Part shown: piece after piece, positions 24,971 through 33,453 of the stretch
How positions within the stretch are numbered: the first letter of the stretch is position 1
Layout: each line of letters begins with the position of its first letter
Assembly (NCBI RefSeq): GCF_900188255.1
Contig: NZ_FZNS01000009.1
Location: forward strand, 1 to 64,000
Length of the DNA: 64,000 nucleotides
Source of the DNA: Hymenobacter mucosus
GTDB lineage: Bacteria > Bacteroidota > Bacteroidia > Cytophagales > Hymenobacteraceae
Direction: 5' to 3'
Translations under genes and position numbers: made by a program
The notes under the pieces: model-generated
What the model was told of the DNA's origin: nothing
The model's input: the letters and a program-made list of their open reading frames with translations, nothing else
Database searches by the model: none

Positions 24971-25888
24971 ATGTCAGCCGCTTCTTTGCCTTCTTCTGCT
25001 CACCGGAACCCAACGCCTGCTGCCGAGCCTGGCCGTTTGCGCCAACTAGCGCAACTTATTCGCCTGCCCAATCTGCTCATTATGGCCCTGTGCCTGCTGC
25101 TGGAGCGCGCTTCACTGCTTCTGCCTGGCGCACCGTGGCGGGTTGTTCTGGCTCCTTCGTTTGGGTTATTGGCCTTGGCTGCCCTGAGCATTGCGGCCGG
25201 AGGATACATCATCAATGACTACTACGATGTGAAGATTGATGCTATTAACCGGCCCGACCGGTTGGTGGTAGGGCGGGCCGTCAACCGTCGCCATGCTATG
25301 CTAGCCCATATTTTATTATCTGGGCTGGGTGTACTAGTAAGCGGAGCACTGTCGCCGCTGTTAGGGTTAGTAAATCTGGGCTCGGCACTACTACTGTGGG
25401 GTTATTCGGCGCGGTTTAAGCGAGTAGCGCTGATAGGAAACCTAAGCATTGCTACGCTCACGGCGGCGCTGGTGCTGCTGCCGGAGTTGCAGTTGCGCAC
25501 CGGGGTCACGTCGGTTTGGCTGTACGCGCTGGCCGCGTTACTACTCACCATGGTGCGCGAAATAGTAAAAGATGTAGAGGATATGCGCGGCGACGCGCAG
25601 CACGATTGCTATACTCTACCTATTGTATGGGGGGTGGTGCGCACCAAATGGGTAGCCGGTTTTTTCCTGTTGTGCTTGGTAGTGCTCGTGGGCGGTGTGC
25701 TAGCCAGAACCACGGCTATGGAGCGTTGGCTACTAACTACTTGGCTACTTGGGCTGGTTTTGCTACCATTGCTTGGGCTGGCACACTACCTACGCCGAGC
25801 CGACCGACGGCGGCACTTTGCGCGCCTAAGTGCCTGGTGCAAATGGGTGATGTTGGCAGGGGTACTTTCTATGCTGCTAGCAGGGTAA
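24971..25888 (+). CDS. UbiA-family prenyltransferase
   Basis: The 305-residue polytopic membrane protein has both Asp-rich UbiA motifs: 'NDYYDVKIDAINRPDR' near residues 81-96 and 'DVEDMRGD' near 201-208. About eight to nine hydrophobic segments are visible. UbiA enzymes transfer a prenyl chain to an aromatic or glycerol-phosphate acceptor. The sequence resembles the Bacteroidota group often labelled geranylgeranylglycerol-phosphate geranylgeranyltransferase-like; I cannot exclude a quinone or other acceptor. The ATG at 24971 removes an unsupported 25-residue extension that begins in the preceding terminator. Confidence 0.85.
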   Translation: MSAASLPSSAHRNPTPAAEPGRLRQLAQLIRLPNLLIMALCLLLERASLLLPGAPWRVVLAPSFGLLALAALSIAAGGYIINDYYDVKIDAINRPDRLVVGRAVNRRHAMLAHILLSGLGVLVSGALSPLLGLVNLGSALLLWGYSARFKRVALIGNLSIATLTAALVLLPELQLRTGVTSVWLYALAALLLTMVREIVKDVEDMRGDAQHDCYTLPIVWGVVRTKWVAGFFLLCLVVLVGGVLARTTAMERWLLTTWLLGLVLLPLLGLAHYLRRADRRRHFARLSAWCKWVMLAGVLSMLLAG

Positions 25889-26005
25889 AACCGCAGAGCA
25901 CACTGTTGCGTTAGGGGGTAAACGAATGAACTGCGGGGCTGCGCCTTATGCAGGTACGCATTCCCGTATACTTCTCTTTCACCTTCTGACCCCAAGCCAT
26001 CCAGT

Positions 26006-27322
26006 ATGCGCTTCCTCTACCCGCTGCTAGCACTCAACACGCTGGCTGCATCCGTTGCCACTGCACAATCGGCCGTTACTGCCGACACGGCTGCCCAGCC
26101 CTCGGTTGGGGTTGCCGTACCTACTGCCACCGTCGATACGGCCGCTGCCTCGTCGTCTACCAGCGCTGAGGTAACTACTGGGTCTGCCAACACCGCTGCC
26201 GGCGGACCTACCTTGGGCCTGAGCCGCCCTGTGCAGCCCACAGCGCGTAAGATAGGCGCTCGTGACCCTGATAAACCGAGCTTCATTCCGGTACCCATTG
26301 CCTTCTACCAGCAAGAAACTGGCTTTGCTGGCGGTGCTGCTGTTTTGCCCGTGTGGCGCTTTGGTCAGGATACCACTGTTCGGAAATCGAATGCGCGCTT
26401 GGTGGCCTGGATTTCGCAGAAAAAGCAAACTACGGTTCAGCTTACGCATACCATTTTCACGCCGGAAGAGAAGTTTTACTTTTCTGGTGAGCTGAGCTAC
26501 TATGATCTGGCTTTCAGCTACTACGGCCGCGGCAACGATACCCGCAAGAGCGACGAAGTAACCATCCAGTACCCACTGTGGGTGTTCGATGAAAAAGTAC
26601 TGGCGAAGGTAGTTCCCAATCTGTTTTTGGGTGTGCGCTACCGCCTGACCAACTTGGGCGACGTGAAGCTGAAGGACCAGATGGGACGGGGCGACGACAA
26701 CGTGTACACCCGTTTGTCAAATCAGGAGCGTAACGGCGGCATCAGTTCGGGCGTTGGCCCGGCTCTGCTCTACGATGGGCGCGACAACGTGCTGGCTACG
26801 TACAGCGGCAACTTTGTAGATGCGCACATGCTGTTCAATGGCAGCTTCCTCGGCAGCGACTACAAGTTTACTCGCTACATGGTGGATGCGCGTCACTTTA
26901 ACCCCTTGTTCGGCTCAAACAACACCATCTTCGCGGCTCAGTTTCTGGGGCAGTACCATTCCGGTAATGTACCTTTCCGTGAGTTGGGCGGGATGGGCGC
27001 TACCCTGGGCGGGTCGTTGTACAACAACGCCTACTTAATGCGTGGTATCTATGAAGCCCGTTTCCGTGAGCGTCAGTTTACTACGGTGCAGGCCGAAATC
27101 CGACAGAAACTATTCTGGCGCTTCGATGGGGTAGTATTTGGTGCCCTGGGCCAAGTAGGCTACAAGCTTTCTGACTATTCGTTTGACGGCACCAAAATAG
27201 CCGGTGGCGTAGGCGCACGTTTCCGCTTCAACCGCCGCGACCGTCTCAACATCCGTCTCGATTATGGGGTAGGTTCTGGCGGAAACTCCGGCATCATCTT
27301 CGCCGTGGGCGAGGCTTTTTAG
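26006..27322 (+). CDS. Omp85/BamA-TamA-type outer-membrane barrel without POTRA domains
   Basis: The 438-residue protein has a signal peptide (ending VATAQ), an Ala/Thr/Ser-rich segment (about 20-75), and then a barrel of the 'surface antigen' type: 'PIAFYQQETGFAGGAA', 'GVGPALLYDGRDN', 'RYMVDARHF' and 'RLNIRLDYGVG', ending with Phe. No POTRA repeats are visible, so it is a short Omp85 relative of unknown substrate. A strong terminator follows. Confidence 0.82.
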   Translation: MRFLYPLLALNTLAASVATAQSAVTADTAAQPSVGVAVPTATVDTAAASSSTSAEVTTGSANTAAGGPTLGLSRPVQPTARKIGARDPDKPSFIPVPIAFYQQETGFAGGAAVLPVWRFGQDTTVRKSNARLVAWISQKKQTTVQLTHTIFTPEEKFYFSGELSYYDLAFSYYGRGNDTRKSDEVTIQYPLWVFDEKVLAKVVPNLFLGVRYRLTNLGDVKLKDQMGRGDDNVYTRLSNQERNGGISSGVGPALLYDGRDNVLATYSGNFVDAHMLFNGSFLGSDYKFTRYMVDARHFNPLFGSNNTIFAAQFLGQYHSGNVPFRELGGMGATLGGSLYNNAYLMRGIYEARFRERQFTTVQAEIRQKLFWRFDGVVFGALGQVGYKLSDYSFDGTKIAGGVGARFRFNRRDRLNIRLDYGVGSGGNSGIIFAVGEAF

Positions 27323-27344
27323 TCCATACTTAGCAACGACGTAT

Positions 27345-27392
27345 CAACAAGAAGCGCCCTCTTCTATTCGTAGAAGAGGGCACTTCTTGTTG
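27345..27392. terminator. Long hairpin with TTCG loop
   Basis: The arms 27345-27366 and 27371-27392 pair with one mismatch (C27355/A27382) and close on a TTCG loop, which as UUCG makes a very stable tetraloop. Between it and the next start (27533) I see no gene. Confidence 0.8.
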
Positions 27393-27532
27393 GCAGATAC
27401 TAGGGACTTAAACACAACCAGTAAGTTGACAATGTGGTTAGTAAGCTGAACTAGTGTAGCCTCAACAATAAAAACAGAATTTACTAACCTATTTAGACCA
27501 TCACGGAGGAGCTTGCTGCGTAGAAGAATTCG

Positions 27533-28816
27533 ATGGATTTCCTACTCTCTCCTCACCTATCTATTCCGTATAAGCCGGCCATTGCACTACGTTCTGCCGA
27601 GGCATGGAAAGTGCTAATTCCACCAGCGGAAGGCCTGCGCGCTATTGTTGTTATTCCGGCCAAGGATGAGGCCGAAAACTTGCCCGCCACCTTGGCCGCA
27701 TTGGCTGCCCAAACTACACTGGAAGGCCAGCCCTTGCCCGTTGGGTTTTATGAAGTGCTAGTACTGGCTAACAACTGTACCGACAACACGGCAGCTGTAG
27801 TACGCCAAGCTGCAATCCGCTGGCCGCAGTTGGCTATACACGTGGGTGAGGTGCGTCTGCCAACAGGCGAAGCTCACGTAGGCAAGGCCCGCCGCCTGCT
27901 GATGGATGAGGCCTGCCGCCGCCTAGAATGGGCGGGTACTAAGGGCGCATTCATTGCCAGCACGGATGCTGATACGCGCGTGGCTCCCGATTGGCTAGCC
28001 GCTACTGCGGCTGAGCTAGCCGCCGGGGCCGATGCCGTCGGAGGGCGTATTCTCACGGCCGGTTCGTCGGTGCCTGCTTGCCCTGTGCGGCGCTACCAGT
28101 TGCAGGATGCGGCCTATTACCTGCTCCGGGCCCGGCTAGAGCATCTGCTCGACCCCGTAGCGGCCGACCCGTGGCCCCGGCATCACCAGCATTTTGGCGC
28201 TAGTTTGGCCTTAACCACGGAGGCGTACCGCCGCGTGGGAGGGCTGCCCGTAGTTCCGTACCTAGAGGATGAAGCTCTTTGCCAGGCCCTACTGCAGCAC
28301 GATTTGCGCTTGCGCCATAGTCCCCGCGTGCGGGTGTACACCTCTAGCCGCCAGGAAGGCAGGGTAGCGGTGGGCTTGTCGTGGCAACTGCGGCAGTGGG
28401 CCGAAATGCAGCAAAAACAATGTGAGCCCCTGGTAGACAACCCTGCCCGTCTGGCCGCCGAATGGGAGGCACGCAACCGATTACGACGCCTTTGGGAGCA
28501 AGCCGCCACCGGCACCTTAAAGTCTAAGCAACTTCAACAGGAAGCACACTCGGTGGCGGTGCCACTACGGGCCTTGCAGCGGCAAATTAGGAAGAGCACC
28601 ACCTTTGGCCACCTGTGGAGCTGGGTTCAGCAGTGGTGGGCACAGCAGAACGACTGGAGCTGCCGTTGGCCCCAGGTGGCTCTGAGTACTGCCCTACTAG
28701 AGTTGCGTCGGCTGCTGGCGGCATATGATGCTCAGCCTATATACGCGAGAATAAATCCAGGCGATACTGTTCATGGCGTTGCCCGCCAAGGTGGTGTAGT
28801 GCACCCTCGGGAGTAG
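27533..28816 (+). CDS. Family 2 glycosyltransferase
   Basis: The 427-residue GT-A glycosyltransferase has 'VVIPAKDEAENLPATL' at about 39-54 and the metal-binding DxD as STDADT (D145, D147). The acceptor region 'FGASLALTTEAYRRVGG' and the base motif 'LEDEALCQALL' follow. There are no membrane helices, so a soluble or peripheral enzyme is expected. Its 3' end overlaps the convergent methyltransferase gene by 80 bases. With the methyltransferase, deacetylase and acyl-CoA dehydrogenase genes next door it forms a functional-looking cluster, probably building an amino-sugar-containing product. Confidence 0.87.
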   Translation: MDFLLSPHLSIPYKPAIALRSAEAWKVLIPPAEGLRAIVVIPAKDEAENLPATLAALAAQTTLEGQPLPVGFYEVLVLANNCTDNTAAVVRQAAIRWPQLAIHVGEVRLPTGEAHVGKARRLLMDEACRRLEWAGTKGAFIASTDADTRVAPDWLAATAAELAAGADAVGGRILTAGSSVPACPVRRYQLQDAAYYLLRARLEHLLDPVAADPWPRHHQHFGASLALTTEAYRRVGGLPVVPYLEDEALCQALLQHDLRLRHSPRVRVYTSSRQEGRVAVGLSWQLRQWAEMQQKQCEPLVDNPARLAAEWEARNRLRRLWEQAATGTLKSKQLQQEAHSVAVPLRALQRQIRKSTTFGHLWSWVQQWWAQQNDWSCRWPQVALSTALLELRRLLAAYDAQPIYARINPGDTVHGVARQGGVVHPRE

Positions 28817-29342
28817 CTAGTTCTAGGAAGAAGGTATGCACGTCGTCACCAGTCAGCGGGTAGTCGTGTACGCGTGGCGTCCAATGAACCAATAACAGAT
28901 GGCCTCCTGGTTGCAGCGCCGCAAGTACCTGATCAGCCGCGCGCGCCAGATCCTCGGGACTCCAGTAATAGCCTACCTCTGATACCAGGATCAGGTCGAA
29001 GGCTTGCTGGCTTGGAAACTCTTCCGGCACCCGCAGTTCCTGAAACTCTACGTGTGGAAGATGCGCGCAACGCAGACGGGCTTGTTCCAGGGCTGCTGCC
29101 GCCACATCTACCGCTAATAAATGCCCACAGCGGGGTGCCAACTGCTCCGTGAGCACTCCCAGAGAACAGCCTATCTCAAAGGCTTGGGGGTAGTGGTCAC
29201 GCGGTAGAGCACCTATTGTGGTAGCATATTTTTCCCGCTCATACGGGCTGGTCTCGAAGTTCCACGGGTCGGCATTTGCCCGGTATACCTCGTCGAAATA
29301 AGAGGGCGGGAGCGTATTAGGTTGGTTGGGATTGGGCTGCAT
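28737..29342 (-). CDS. NodS-like SAM-dependent methyltransferase
   Basis: The 201-residue class I methyltransferase resembles NodS closely at the N-terminus: 'YFDEVYRANADPWNFETSPYE' and 'KYATTIGAL', then the SAM-binding 'AFEIGCSLGVLTEQLA' and 'LLAVDVA'. NodS methylates the free amine of deacetylated chitooligosaccharides in Nod-factor synthesis. Its neighbour encodes a GlcNAc-deacetylase-type enzyme, so a similar order of reactions is plausible here. The ATG at 29342 is preferred; an in-frame TTG at 29375 would add 11 residues. The 3' end overlaps the glycosyltransferase gene by 80 bases. Confidence 0.85.
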   Translation of the reverse strand: MQPNPNQPNTLPPSYFDEVYRANADPWNFETSPYEREKYATTIGALPRDHYPQAFEIGCSLGVLTEQLAPRCGHLLAVDVAAAALEQARLRCAHLPHVEFQELRVPEEFPSQQAFDLILVSEVGYYWSPEDLARAADQVLAALQPGGHLLLVHWTPRVHDYPLTGDDVHTFFLELATPEGALHHLGGQRHEQYRLDLFSRI

Positions 29343-29390
29343 TTGAATAGGAAGAGCAATACTGTGCTTTAGCAATACATGTCAGGCGGG

Positions 29391-30146
29391 CTAGCCGCCA
29401 GAAGCTTCCAGGAATACTTCTGTGGGCTGAGAAAAATGCGCTAGCATACTAGGCCCCAGCGTGAAGCCGGCGGGGTCGTCGTCGATGGGGCTTCCAGGTA
29501 ATTGGGAGCGGTGGCAAGCAATGGCGCGTTGTTTTTGACGTAGCACTGGGCTGATGTCGAGCTGCCAGCCTTGCACCTCGCCCGGTTGAGGTAAGTCGGT
29601 GGGGGAGGCACGCTCCCAGGCCCATACTACGTATTCCACCATACGTGGGGGATGCGTTAGGTGAGCTAGCGCCGCTAGTGCCAGCGCACTAGTAGCCCGG
29701 TGGTCGGGATGCGGGTCGCGGCGCCAGGGCACCAGCACGCTATCAGGCTGGTACTGCTGTAAAATGGCAACCAGCTTTTCCACGGCCGCAACTCCAGCTG
29801 CCTCCTTAGGTGTTGGCACGGCTCCGTCGGGAAGTTTTAGTGTCTGCAGATCAGCAGTGGGTACCGCTAGCTCACGCAGGGCCGCACGTAGCTCCTCCTC
29901 GCGCAGGTGCTGGCGAGCGGAGGCTGAAAACTTCTGCGAGTTGGGGTGGGACATGGTGCCGTCGCTTACCAAAACGCACCACACAGGCAGGTTCGCTTGC
30001 CGCAATAGGGCGAGCAGCCCCCCGCAGCCCAAGGATTCATCATCGGGGTGAGGAATGAGCACCAAGGTGCTACCCAACGCAGTGGCAGCCCCAGGTGGGT
30101 GAGTAGGGTAGGTGGTGAGTTCAGGTGGGGAAGGCAGGTTAGTCAT
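29391..30146 (-). CDS. PIG-L/LmbE-family deacetylase
   Basis: The 251-residue zinc-dependent N-deacetylase has the metal motif PHPDDE (H33, D35, D36) and the second motif 'DPHPDHRAT'. Family members remove acetyl from N-acetylglucosamine in GPI, mycothiol, bacillithiol and antibiotic pathways. The ATG at 30146 overlaps the end of the acyl-CoA dehydrogenase gene by 8 bases, a sign of translational coupling. The longer frame (to 30212) would intrude 66 bases further into that gene. Confidence 0.87.
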   Translation of the reverse strand: MTNLPSPPELTTYPTHPPGAATALGSTLVLIPHPDDESLGCGGLLALLRQANLPVWCVLVSDGTMSHPNSQKFSASARQHLREEELRAALRELAVPTADLQTLKLPDGAVPTPKEAAGVAAVEKLVAILQQYQPDSVLVPWRRDPHPDHRATSALALAALAHLTHPPRMVEYVVWAWERASPTDLPQPGEVQGWQLDISPVLRQKQRAIACHRSQLPGSPIDDDPAGFTLGPSMLAHFSQPTEVFLEASGG

Positions 30147-31347
30147 GCCACAGGCAGTAAGCGGGAGCGGAATGTTGCAGCACAAAGCGGCCTGCATCGG
30201 CTTGGGCAGCATCGGGCGCGGGCTGGCGCAGGTAATGAGTTAGGTCGCGGTGGAGGCGTTCAAAAGGTTCGGGCTTCAAGAGGCCGCGTGCTCCTACGCA
30301 TTGCTCAGCCAAGGGCAGTATGCGCTGGCAGATTTCGGCAATGGCGGTGCGTACCATGTTGGCGTGAGCGACGGTAGCTTCGGCGGTAGGGGCCGAGAGT
30401 TGAGCTACGTAATCGGCTGCCGCCCGCAGCCATTGCCCTCCGCTTTCGGTCAGCAAAGCCATTTCGCCCAGCCGTTGGCGTTGGTAAGGGTCGTCGGTGC
30501 GGTGCAAGGCGCATAAGAAGCGGCGGGTCTCATCAAAAACAGCCTCGGCGCCACCCAACTGCACAGCGGCAAACCGAATGGCTCCGCCGCTAAACCACGG
30601 CTGGCGGTAATAGTCGCCGGGATGGCCAAGCAGTTCTGCTGAACCTATTTCCAGACCCGTAAAATCGACGCGGAAGCTAGCCGTAGCCTGCATACCCAGA
30701 GGGCGCCAAAAGCTTCCATCTAGGGTTGGGCGCTTCTCATCGGCAGGTAGAATGAGCATCTGCCAGCTGCCATCTGGCAGGGCCCCCGTCAGGAGCGGGC
30801 GCGTGACATGGCCTGCGCCGGAGGCAAACGTTTTGCTGCCGCGCAAGCGGTAGCGGCCGTTGGGCAGAGGCTCAAGGTGTACTCCATCTTGTGCTTCCGT
30901 ATTCCAAACCCCGAACAAGTGGCCCGCTCGGGCATCGGCCGCCCATTGGCTTATTTGTTCAGGCCGCCCAAAGCGCTGTAACAGCTGCAAGGCGTTTACG
31001 TGTCCTTCGTAAACCCGCCCTACTGCCAAGTTGCCCCGGCCTATGTGGCGCAAGGTGCTAAGCAGCGTGTGCGTATGTGTGGGGGCGCCTAGTCCTACGC
31101 CGCCCAAGCTAACCGGCAACGGAGCCACCAGCAAACCCGCTGACCGTAGCCAGGCAAACTCTGCGGTGGGGAAGCCGCCCGGCTGATCGGAATGAGGGGC
31201 TTGGGCGAAAAGACGAGGGGCTAGTGCAGCCGCGGCTGTTTCGGCCGCCCCTACTGAGGATAGTAGCCCGCTGGGAAGTGCCGCTTGCTGATCATCGGCC
31301 GCAGGTGGGCCAGTAGATTCGACAACCGATGTAAGTAACTCTGACAT
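30139..31347 (-). CDS. Acyl-CoA dehydrogenase-family protein
   Basis: The 402-residue protein follows the acyl-CoA dehydrogenase fold: helical N-terminal domain, central beta domain ('GRYRLRGSKTFASGAGHV', 'WRPLGMQATASFRVDFTG'), and C-terminal helical domain ('EICQRILPLAEQCVGARGLL'). It is divergent from typical fatty-acid enzymes and I do not see a clear catalytic Glu. It is the first gene of the minus-strand set dehydrogenase-deacetylase-methyltransferase. In this setting it may oxidise or hydroxylate a carrier-bound intermediate rather than serve beta-oxidation, but that is inference. Confidence 0.83.
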   Translation of the reverse strand: MSELLTSVVESTGPPAADDQQAALPSGLLSSVGAAETAAAALAPRLFAQAPHSDQPGGFPTAEFAWLRSAGLLVAPLPVSLGGVGLGAPTHTHTLLSTLRHIGRGNLAVGRVYEGHVNALQLLQRFGRPEQISQWAADARAGHLFGVWNTEAQDGVHLEPLPNGRYRLRGSKTFASGAGHVTRPLLTGALPDGSWQMLILPADEKRPTLDGSFWRPLGMQATASFRVDFTGLEIGSAELLGHPGDYYRQPWFSGGAIRFAAVQLGGAEAVFDETRRFLCALHRTDDPYQRQRLGEMALLTESGGQWLRAAADYVAQLSAPTAEATVAHANMVRTAIAEICQRILPLAEQCVGARGLLKPEPFERLHRDLTHYLRQPAPDAAQADAGRFVLQHSAPAYCLWHD

Positions 31348-31510
31348 AATATCGAGTAGAAAAACAATGGGTAGGCTATCCAGCGGAGAACCCGCTACGT
31401 AGCGCCAGAGCAGTTACCGATAAAGAATAGTACCGCGTAGCAATAGCTCCTCCGTAGCACAACGTAGCTCAGCGCTAGAGGTTGGCGTAACAATTCCGTA
31501 ACATACCGAA

Positions 31511-31542
31511 TTGGGGTGCCGCCGGGGGGGTGCCTACCTTCG
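31511..31542 (+). promoter_or_regulatory. Promoter of purH
   Basis: TTG at 31511-31513 and TACCTTCG at 31535-31542 are spaced by 21 bases, near the Bacteroidota consensus. The purH ATG lies 36 bases downstream. Confidence 0.6.
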
Positions 31543-31577
31543 CGGCGCGTTTCACATTTCACCTAAGCCCGTTTGCC

Positions 31578-33116
31578 ATGCAGCCGCAGCCTATTCGTTC
31601 CGCTCTCATTTCCGTGTATTACAAGGACCGTTTGGAGCCCCTCGTAGCGCTGTTGAAGCAGCACGGAGTTACTATTTACTCCACCGGTGGCACTCAGCAG
31701 TTCATTGAGGAGCAAGGAGCCGAAGTAACAGCCGTAGAGAGCCTGACCGGCTTTCCTGCCGTATTCGGTGGCCGCGTAAAAACTTTGCACCCGAAGGTGT
31801 TCGGTGGAATCCTGCACCGCCGCCACGAAGCCGGCGACTTGCAGGAAGCCGAGCAGCACCAGATTCCCCCCATCGACTTGGTAGTAGTAGACCTGTACCC
31901 TTTCGAGGAAACAGTGGCCTCGGGAGCGGCTGAGCAAGACGTTATCGAGAAAATTGACATTGGCGGCATTTCCCTGTTGCGCGCTGCCGCCAAGAACTTC
32001 CGCGACGTGCTGGTAGTAAGCAGCCGCGACCAGTACGCCGCCGTGACGGAGCTGCTGACCACGAAAAACGGCGCTACTGACCTGGAGGACCGACGCCACT
32101 ACGCCGCTGCTGCTTTCGAAGCTACCTCTCACTACGATACCCAGATTTTCCAGTACATGGCCCAGGGTACGGAGTTGAGCGGCGCGGCCCTCAAGCTCAG
32201 CGAGAAGCCCGCCACGCCGCTGCGCTACGGTGAAAACCCCCACCAAGCCGGCACATTCTACGGTGATCTGACTGCCCTCTTCGACCAGTTGCACGGCAAG
32301 CAGTTGAGCTACAACAACCTAGTGGACGTAGACGCCGCCGTGTTGCTCATGCAAGAGTTTGCTACCAATGGCCCCGCGGCCTGCGCTATTCTCAAGCATA
32401 CCAACGCTTGTGGGGTAGCACAAGCGGCCACGCTTCAGGAGGCTTACCTCAACGCCCTGGCCTGCGACCCTGTATCAGCATTCGGTGGGGTTATTATTGT
32501 TAATCAAGAAGTAGATGCGGCAACGGCCGAGGAGTTGAACAAGCTATTCTTTGAAGTGCTGATTGCTCCCTCCTTTGCTGCCGATGCATTACCTATTCTG
32601 CAGAGCAAGAAAAACCGCATCCTACTTCGTCAGAAGCCGGTAACGTTCCCCGCCAAGCAAGTGAAAACGCTGCTCAACGGGGTAATCGAGCAGGACTTTG
32701 ACCGCGTAATTGAAGGGGCCGCCGAATTCCGCACCGTTACCCAGTCAGCCCCGACGGAAGAGGAAGTGGCCGCCCTGGAATTTGCGCTTAAAATCTGCAA
32801 GCACACCAAAAGCAATACCATTGTGCTGGCTCGCGCCGGGCAGCTGCTAGCCTCTGGTGTAGGTCAAACCTCGCGGGTAGATGCTTTGCGCCAAGCTATT
32901 GAGAAGGCCCGCAGCTTCGGTTTCGACTTGCAGGGTGCGGTAATGGCTTCCGACGCGTTCTTCCCCTTCCCCGACTGCGTAGAAATTGCTGGCGAGGCCG
33001 GAATCCGGGCCGTAGTGCAGCCCGGCGGCTCTATTAAGGACGCCGACAGCATTGCCGCCTGCGACCAGCGCAACATGGCGATGGTACTCACGGGGGTACG
33101 CCACTTCAAGCACTAA
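31578..33116 (+). CDS. purH: Bifunctional AICAR transformylase/IMP cyclohydrolase PurH
   Basis: The 512-residue enzyme catalyses the last two steps of IMP synthesis. The N-terminal cyclohydrolase domain (about 1-150) shows 'IYSTGGTQQFIEEQG', 'GGRVKTLHPKVFGGIL' and 'NIDIGG'-type residues (IDIGGISLLRAAAKN). The transformylase domain shows 'LRYGENPHQAG', 'ILKHTNACGVA', and 'SDAFFPFPDCVE' followed by 'QPGGSIKD'. The length is normal. The ATG at 31578 was chosen because the longer frame begins in the promoter. It is a stand-alone gene ending at a very strong terminator. Confidence 0.97.
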   Translation: MQPQPIRSALISVYYKDRLEPLVALLKQHGVTIYSTGGTQQFIEEQGAEVTAVESLTGFPAVFGGRVKTLHPKVFGGILHRRHEAGDLQEAEQHQIPPIDLVVVDLYPFEETVASGAAEQDVIEKIDIGGISLLRAAAKNFRDVLVVSSRDQYAAVTELLTTKNGATDLEDRRHYAAAAFEATSHYDTQIFQYMAQGTELSGAALKLSEKPATPLRYGENPHQAGTFYGDLTALFDQLHGKQLSYNNLVDVDAAVLLMQEFATNGPAACAILKHTNACGVAQAATLQEAYLNALACDPVSAFGGVIIVNQEVDAATAEELNKLFFEVLIAPSFAADALPILQSKKNRILLRQKPVTFPAKQVKTLLNGVIEQDFDRVIEGAAEFRTVTQSAPTEEEVAALEFALKICKHTKSNTIVLARAGQLLASGVGQTSRVDALRQAIEKARSFGFDLQGAVMASDAFFPFPDCVEIAGEAGIRAVVQPGGSIKDADSIAACDQRNMAMVLTGVRHFKH

Positions 33117-33167
33117 CCCATTGTAGGTAAGAGCAAAGCACCGAACCTATTCTCGGCTGAAGGACCT

Positions 33168-33216
33168 GAACAACAAAGCCCCGCTACTTCTTAGAAGTAG
33201 CGGGGCTTTGTTGTTC
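33168..33216. terminator. Perfect 23-bp hairpin after purH
   Basis: The arms 33168-33190 and 33194-33216 are perfectly complementary around a 3-base loop (TTA). The ends are A/T-rich (GAACAACAAAG / CTTTGTTGTTC). The remaining sequence to the mreB promoter (33217-33392) shows no gene. Confidence 0.88.
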
Positions 33217-33392
33217 GCGAAAGAGTACAAATGCGCGCTAAAAGAATTGTTGCGGTTGAGTTGCAATGAAGCGCGTACATTCGCGTTAGAGTAGCTTGAT
33301 CTAATTTTGGATTGTATTGTAGGAAGCAGCAACGCCTGGTCATTCCGCCGCACATATGAATGCGGACGTGCCGGGCTTCGCTGAAACTTGCT

Positions 33393-33400
33393 TACTTTTG
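33393..33400 (+). promoter_or_regulatory. -7 element of the mre operon
   Basis: TACTTTTG matches TAnnTTTG exactly, 53 bases before the mreB ATG. No clear -33 element at the right distance. Confidence 0.6.
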
Positions 33401-33453
33401 CCCCACTTTTGACGGGTGCAATCGGCCCGTTCTCATTCACTTGCCGCTACGCA

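Noticed and set aside
26017..26298. 93-codon minus-strand frame, Ala/Val-rich
   Set aside because: Reverse image of the Ala/Thr-rich N-terminal region of the Omp85-type barrel gene.
31563..32294. 243-codon minus-strand frame
   Set aside because: Shadow of purH, which has full-length family motifs on the plus strand.
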